DNA from: Bacillus canaveralius
Lineage (GTDB): Bacteria; Bacillota; Bacilli; Bacillales; Cytobacillaceae
DNA: 64,000 nucleotides
Reading direction: 5' to 3'
Assembly (NCBI RefSeq): GCF_002860125.1
Contig: NZ_PGVA01000041.1
Span: 36,900-100,899, forward strand
In this document: positions 59,435-64,000 of the stretch, one piece after another
Layout: each line of letters opens with the position of its first letter
Position numbering within the stretch: the first letter of the stretch is position 1
The notes under the pieces: generated by a model
Database searches by the model: none
The model's input: the letters and a program-made list of their open reading frames with translations, nothing else
What the model was told of the DNA's origin: nothing
Translations under genes and position numbers: made by a program

Positions 59435-60184
59435 TTATAGTTCCAGCAGTTCCCAAAGCCAGTCGTTAAGTTCTGCCGTTGAAATTTTGCTGCGGATGAG
59501 ATTTTCCCGGCGTTCTGATAACAGTGCCCTTTGCTTTTCCAGTTCAACAAAGACAAATTGAAGCGCTTCTGCGGGCGGTGAGATTCCATTTTTTTTCGAA
59601 TTGATAAGAAGCATGTAATTTTTTATAAGTTCTGTGTCAGGATTTTCATAGATTGCTTCCAGTATCCTGTATGGCGACGAAATTTCATTTGTTGTAGCTA
59701 AATAGTCGGCAATAAAAAAACTTCTGCCCGCCTGGATCAATTGTTTTACCTGCTTGGCCGCAACTCTTTGTTTCCCTGTTACCTCCTTTAAATTTCTTGC
59801 CATCAGGCTCCCATAATGCATAAACAGCGAATAAGGAGAAAAAACTGATTCAGCCATGTTCCTTAAGCGCTGTCCAAAGCCTGTGGCGTCCCGGTAAACT
59901 AAAGGAGTGAAGGCCCATTCGTAAAGGCTTGCATTTGACTTTCCGGCCAGCTGCAATGCTTTTCTGACATCCCAGCCCTGTGCGTCAAAAGGTTGCGTGA
60001 TGTCGATCACGGCTGGTCGCGGATTCAGAGCAATATAGCTTTTCAAGTCTTTGTATTTAAAAATAAACCGGATATCAAAGTCAGATTGTTTCGAATCTGT
60101 ATTCCATACCCGGCTCCCTGCCTCACACGCATACAGAACCGTTATTCGATACTGTTCTTCAAGCTCCTCCAGCCAGTTTTCCAT
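59435..60184 (-). CDS. Nucleotidyltransferase domain protein (RlaP-like)
   Basis: A 249-aa protein with a pol-beta-type nucleotidyltransferase core: ACEAGSRVWNTDSKQSDFDIRF contains the GSR and the SDFD metal motif (DxD-like), with Asp in PAVIDIT. RlaP-type proteins occur in RNA-repair or toxin contexts in some bacteria. Here the gene overlaps the 3' end of dynA by 26 bases and is probably cotranscribed. Of two ATGs, the second is 9 bases after AAAGG and was chosen. Confidence 0.85.
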   Translation of the reverse strand: MENWLEELEEQYRITVLYACEAGSRVWNTDSKQSDFDIRFIFKYKDLKSYIALNPRPAVIDITQPFDAQGWDVRKALQLAGKSNASLYEWAFTPLVYRDATGFGQRLRNMAESVFSPYSLFMHYGSLMARNLKEVTGKQRVAAKQVKQLIQAGRSFFIADYLATTNEISSPYRILEAIYENPDTELIKNYMLLINSKKNGISPPAEALQFVFVELEKQRALLSERRENLIRSKISTAELNDWLWELLEL

Positions 60185-63100
60185 TTTCTTCATCCTTTAC
60201 GCGAAAGAATTCAATTTCTTCAGCTTTTTTCTTCAGTGCGTCTACAGGATAACCATCATTTAACGCAGCCAGAATTCCATCATAGAAATCCTCTGTTTGT
60301 CTCGTAATGCTCGCTAACATCGTTGTAAACAGATCTGAAAGCAATCGGGAATAATGTTCTTTTAATCTGGCACCCTGCAATTTTATATAGTGATCAGCTG
60401 GCTGGTGCAGCGCTCTTTCCAGTTCTTCGCTCATCAACCGTTTTTCATTTTTTTCAAAGAATGCTTTCGGATTTTTAAAATAAGCTGTCGCCTTTTTAAA
60501 CAATTGCCGGTCGATATCCTTGAATGCAGACTGAAATTCAATGCTCTCAAACTCGAAAGCGTCGAGCGTTGAATAGCTTAAACCGCGATTAGCGCTTGCC
60601 AGTTCAGTTGTAAAAGCGCTATAAAACCCGGACGTGATGTTGCGGATGTAGGCTTCAATCCGCAACCCGGTCGCCCTCATTTCTTGGGCGAAATCAAAGC
60701 CGAGACTGTCCAGCAAGTCTTCGAGCGCCGTATCTACTGCTTTTTTCAAGTTCCTTCCATCATCCTTGAGAAGGGATGGGTTAAAAGCTTCCTTAAAAAA
60801 ATCATTGAATCGGAAAAATACGCGCTGTTTTATATAAAAGGCAAGCTCATCTGTTTCCTGGTTTAGCCTGTTCAATAAAACTTCAGCACTTTGCGACCGA
60901 ATCCTGTCAAGAAGCTTCCTTTTTTCGCTGCTGATCGCGATTCGCTGCTGATTTTTTGCTTCTTTGTCTGCCAATGAAGCTGAGATCAGCTTTGTAAGGA
61001 TATTTTTTGTTCTGTTCAAGTCTGCTTCTGCTGCTGTTTCCGCCATTTCCGTTAAATCGTTGGCGATAAAAGAATAAAATGCTTGTTCAAAAATGGGCAT
61101 CCGAGAATTTGCGCCTGGCTCCTCCTGCTGTTTTTCCCGCAAAGCAAGCAGGCTGGATAGAGCGAACAGATTCGGCTGTCTGATCCCATGTTGAATCAGC
61201 TGCTCATTGACATATCCAATCACATCGTCCATTTCCGCTTCATTAGCTGCAAGATCGATCGCATTGACAGCAAAAAACATTTTATCGAGCTGGAACGTTT
61301 CCTTTACCCGCCCCAATTGGATCAAAAATTCGCGATCCGCTTTGGAAAACGCGTGGTTATAGTAGGTAACGAACAAAATGACATCCGAGTTTTTAATATA
61401 ATCAAAAGCAACTCCGGTATGGCGGGCATTGATCGAATCAGCGCCTGGCGTATCAACGAGTGTAATTCCTGCTCTTGTCAGCGGGCAATCATAAAACACG
61501 TCTACCCACTCAACGAGACATGATTTCTGTTCAATTGCGACAAAATCGCGAAATTCGTGTAAATCGGTCTTAATCACAGTACCGAGCTGATCTGCATATT
61601 CGTTAAAGCCTTTATAAAAAGAAGTTAAAAAGGCCAGATGCGTTTTTTCGGCAGCCTCATTAAATGTTTCCTTCGTTAGCAGCCTGCCAATCAATAAAAG
61701 AGCGTCTTCGAAATCGGCTGCTTTCATGTCAAAGAAATGTAGTGACCGGTTCACATCATCAAATAACGCTTCAGCATCCTTGAGTTTGACATTTACGATT
61801 CCATGCACTTCGTCTGTTGTAACAGGCTTAATTTTGTTGATCGCTGCTGTTGTCGGATTAGGAGAAACAGGAAGGATGCTTTCCCCCAGCAAAGCGTTCG
61901 CAAACGATGACTTACCGGCGCTAAATGCACCGAAAAGTGCGACAGTAAAATTTTTGTTTTCAAGACGGAAGGCCTTTTCCATCAGGTCTTCACTGAGCTT
62001 TAATAAGCCCGGAACATCGGTTATTTGTGCAGAGGCATGCCTTAAAGCTGATGTGAGACGGCTGCGCCGGTCCGATGCTGCTGCTATGTCCTTCTCAGGA
62101 AGCAAAACGGCTCCGTGCGGACGCTCCTTTCGGCTTTTCGTTTTTTCCGGACATCCCTGCTTGTCTGAGTTGCGAATGATCTTTGGAATATCCGCGTCAG
62201 GAGAAAGCAGCTCCTTTATCCGGGCAGAAATAGGCTGACTGTCAAAATCATCACCAGACAGAAGCTTTTCTAAGTTAAACTTGATACTCGTCTGGCTTTT
62301 AAAAATAGCCTCGCGCTTTGTGGCGGCTTCAAGATAAGCTTCCAATTCTTTATGTTCCGCCTGTAAAACGGCTTTATTGGCAGCTGATTTTTGCTGTAGA
62401 ACGAGAACGATTTGCTCTTTCATTTTCAGCACTTGATCTCTGGCAAGCTTTTTCAATGCATTGGCAAGATCTTCTGTATAATTTAAAAGGTAATCACCTG
62501 TAACCCCGGCACCCGGTTTCACCGTTTCCCCAAGCAGCTTTTCGTCAAATTGGATCGAAATAGTTTGCGCTGCATGCTCAAGCTCTGGATCATGAATCGA
62601 TTTTTCCTTGATCATTTTCAGGAGCATCTCTTTTAAATGCCATTCAAGCTGGGATTTAACTTTTTCCTGAAGATCGTTGAAGAAAGCGGACAGCCGCTCC
62701 GCCCTCGCCTGTTCCGTTTTTTGCCGCGAAAACAAAATGCCTATTTTAAAATCAGATTGCCGCGACTGTAAGTAGCATTCTGCCAGTTCTCTTGTCTGGA
62801 AAGGCATGAGGTAGGCATTTTTCAAAATCGCTTCTGTTTCATTCACTATTTTTGCGGCCGCTAGCTCGATCGAACTATCAAGCAGCTCAATCTCCTGAAG
62901 AAGGTCTGCTGTCTTTTGCAAAAGCGTCGCGGAATTTTCCTCCGGCACTGACAAGAGCAGCCGGTCTAATTCCTCCAATTGTTCTTCATCCTCGGCAGCC
63001 ATCAACTGAAAATGGTCTTCTGCAAGCTTCTTTAACGACTCAAAAATTGTCCCGGGAAGAAGTTTGTCCCGCTTGGATATTTTTTCAAATAAAAAATGCT

Positions 63101-63857
63101 GCAATTCTGAAAACTGATTATGCGGCTCGCTGTCATTTTTTAACGACGTGAAAAAGATTTTCGCCGGTGTTACCCCCCATGAAGCAAAGGCAGTGTGTAC
63201 AGATTGTGAAAATTCAGAAAAGGCAAGCTCGGTTTCCTGGTGCTTATCGATTTGATTAATAACCAAATACACTTGTTTACCCGCGTCAGTTAATTGTTTT
63301 GTAAACATGAAGTTTACTTCTGACTGGACGTGATTATAATCCATAACATAAAAAACAATATCGGCAAGATGAAGTGCCGATTCTGTCGCAATTCGATGGG
63401 CATCATCCGTAGAGTCTATTCCCGGGGTGTCCATGATCACAGCCTCCTGCGGGAAAGGAGCTTTTGATGAGCTGAACTCAATCGATTCGATTTGATCTCC
63501 GTCCTTACAGTAGCTTTTCACCTGCTCGTAGTCATACGGTGCGGGGTAAAGATGGGGATGATCGAATTTAAAGTATACTTTAGCAAAATCTTCACCGGCT
63601 TTAATTTTTACTAAATTAGCACTCGTCGGGATCGGGCTTGACGGCAGCAGCTCCTCACCGATGAGCCGGTTAATCATCGTCGATTTCCCGGCAGAAAAAT
63701 GCCCGCAAAAGGAGATTGAAAATTCCTGTTTATGAAGCTTCCAGGCTAACTGGCGTGCTTTTTCAGCCGTTTTTTCGTCATTATTTTCTATGAAGTAGCT
63801 ATATAATGCAGCGATTTTGCTAAACAATTCCTGTTCCTGATTGACAATCTGTACCAT
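60159..63857 (-). CDS. dynA: Double dynamin-like GTPase DynA
   Basis: A 1232-aa membrane-remodelling GTPase with two fused dynamin modules. The first P-loop is GHFSAGKST (52-60), with DTPGIDST and NQIDK. The second is GAFSAGKSS near 646, with DTPGADS and NAIDLA. Long helical stalks follow each. B. subtilis DynA (YpbR) fuses membranes and protects against phage lysis and membrane damage. RBS AAGGGG lies before the ATG. A group II intron ends only 83 bases upstream. Confidence 0.96.
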   Translation of the reverse strand: MVQIVNQEQELFSKIAALYSYFIENNDEKTAEKARQLAWKLHKQEFSISFCGHFSAGKSTMINRLIGEELLPSSPIPTSANLVKIKAGEDFAKVYFKFDHPHLYPAPYDYEQVKSYCKDGDQIESIEFSSSKAPFPQEAVIMDTPGIDSTDDAHRIATESALHLADIVFYVMDYNHVQSEVNFMFTKQLTDAGKQVYLVINQIDKHQETELAFSEFSQSVHTAFASWGVTPAKIFFTSLKNDSEPHNQFSELQHFLFEKISKRDKLLPGTIFESLKKLAEDHFQLMAAEDEEQLEELDRLLLSVPEENSATLLQKTADLLQEIELLDSSIELAAAKIVNETEAILKNAYLMPFQTRELAECYLQSRQSDFKIGILFSRQKTEQARAERLSAFFNDLQEKVKSQLEWHLKEMLLKMIKEKSIHDPELEHAAQTISIQFDEKLLGETVKPGAGVTGDYLLNYTEDLANALKKLARDQVLKMKEQIVLVLQQKSAANKAVLQAEHKELEAYLEAATKREAIFKSQTSIKFNLEKLLSGDDFDSQPISARIKELLSPDADIPKIIRNSDKQGCPEKTKSRKERPHGAVLLPEKDIAAASDRRSRLTSALRHASAQITDVPGLLKLSEDLMEKAFRLENKNFTVALFGAFSAGKSSFANALLGESILPVSPNPTTAAINKIKPVTTDEVHGIVNVKLKDAEALFDDVNRSLHFFDMKAADFEDALLLIGRLLTKETFNEAAEKTHLAFLTSFYKGFNEYADQLGTVIKTDLHEFRDFVAIEQKSCLVEWVDVFYDCPLTRAGITLVDTPGADSINARHTGVAFDYIKNSDVILFVTYYNHAFSKADREFLIQLGRVKETFQLDKMFFAVNAIDLAANEAEMDDVIGYVNEQLIQHGIRQPNLFALSSLLALREKQQEEPGANSRMPIFEQAFYSFIANDLTEMAETAAEADLNRTKNILTKLISASLADKEAKNQQRIAISSEKRKLLDRIRSQSAEVLLNRLNQETDELAFYIKQRVFFRFNDFFKEAFNPSLLKDDGRNLKKAVDTALEDLLDSLGFDFAQEMRATGLRIEAYIRNITSGFYSAFTTELASANRGLSYSTLDAFEFESIEFQSAFKDIDRQLFKKATAYFKNPKAFFEKNEKRLMSEELERALHQPADHYIKLQGARLKEHYSRLLSDLFTTMLASITRQTEDFYDGILAALNDGYPVDALKKKAEEIEFFRVKDEENGKLAGGA

Positions 63858-63940
63858 GAAATGCTCTACCCCTTGTTTGCATTGTTAAAACTAACTCCCA
63901 TTTTAAACGATTTTTCAAACTTTTTATAGTAGCATGCAAA

Positions 63941-64000
63941 ATAGAGTAGGCGCATGAACAATTTCATGCGCCTCTCACAGATCCGTACGTGCGGGTCATC
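63941..64000 (-). mobile_element. 3' end of a group II intron (domains V and VI), entering from the right edge
   Basis: On the minus strand the 60 bases hold the 3' half of domain V (CCGCACGTACGGATC) and a complete domain VI: GAGAGGCGCATGAA / TTCATGCGCC-T-A-CTC, a 14-bp stem with one bulged adenosine at 63947. The intron should end at CTCTAT (63941), placing the branch A seven bases from the splice site, as known for group II introns. The rest, with a likely reverse transcriptase, lies outside the window. Confidence 0.8.

Overview
The window reads as chromosomal DNA of a low-GC, Gram-positive, endospore-forming member of the Bacillaceae. Nearly every gene has a clear Bacillus subtilis-type counterpart, and the gene order follows two B. 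subtilis neighbourhoods: the yod cluster (yodJ-deoD-yodL-yozD-yodN-yozE-yokU-kamA-ablB-yodQRST) and the yp cluster (ypqE-msrB-msrA-ypmS-ypmR-ypmQ-degV-ypmP-ilvA-dfrA-thy-ypjP-brxA-ilvD-cvfC-ypgQ-metA-cspD-ypeQP-ypdQ-ypcP-dynA). In B. subtilis 168 the SPbeta prophage separates these blocks. Here they are joined by about 5.5 kb of ordinary genes. The species cannot be named from the sequence. There are no rRNA or tRNA genes, no CRISPR array and no intact prophage.

Layout. 0.01-12.7 kb, minus strand: a D,D-carboxypeptidase lipoprotein, purine nucleoside phosphorylase, small yod genes, and a lysine 2,3-aminomutase locus. The locus has a sigma-54 activator gene, a consensus -24/-12 promoter in front of the aminomutase gene, a beta-lysine acetyltransferase gene, and a deacylase/CoA-transferase/aminotransferase operon. 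13-18 kb: a secreted LVIVD-repeat protein, an FAD dehydrogenase with a PurR-like operator, a YjcZ-type spore peptide and an SGNH hydrolase. 18-27.5 kb: PTS IIA, the methionine sulfoxide reductases, YpmS/YpmR, Sco, a nucleoside hydrolase, an orphan histidine kinase, a PCYCGC lipoprotein and DegV. 27.5-32.1 kb: Tat translocase, IlvA, dihydrofolate reductase and thymidylate synthase. 32.1-44.1 kb: a lethal-factor-like metalloprotease, a GIY-YIG protein, TerC, YpjP, BrxA, IlvD, CvfC, an ABC-F ATPase and an HD hydrolase. 44.7-53.4 kb: glutathione peroxidase, formate-THF ligase, homoserine acetyltransferase, MntR and topoisomerase III. 54.4-63.9 kb: CspD, two RNase H-like proteins, an EamA transporter, a 5'-3' exonuclease, an RlaP-like nucleotidyltransferase and the double dynamin DynA.

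The least ordinary signals lie between genes. (1) A roughly 140-bp family with imperfect inverted ends occurs at about 0.95, 16.5, 47.7 and 50.3 kb. Two copies start within a few bases of the predicted transcription start of the downstream gene (the FAD dehydrogenase and metA), and the third fairly complete copy points the same way towards a DUF3892 gene. It is therefore either a small mobile hairpin or an undescribed structured 5' leader. (2) The 3' end of a group II intron (domain VI with its bulged A) enters from the right edge, and a probable intron 5' fragment fused to a gene remnant lies at 2.5-2.7 kb. (3) Five 20-bp tandem repeats lie at 43.1-43.2 kb. (4) A GC-rich dispersed repeat lies at 35.7 kb. 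(5) Two decaying genes are visible, a GNAT acetyltransferase and an HD-GYP protein.

Many start codons were moved from the longest open frame to an internal ATG, GTG or TTG preceded by a good ribosome-binding site. Each such choice is stated in the entry.
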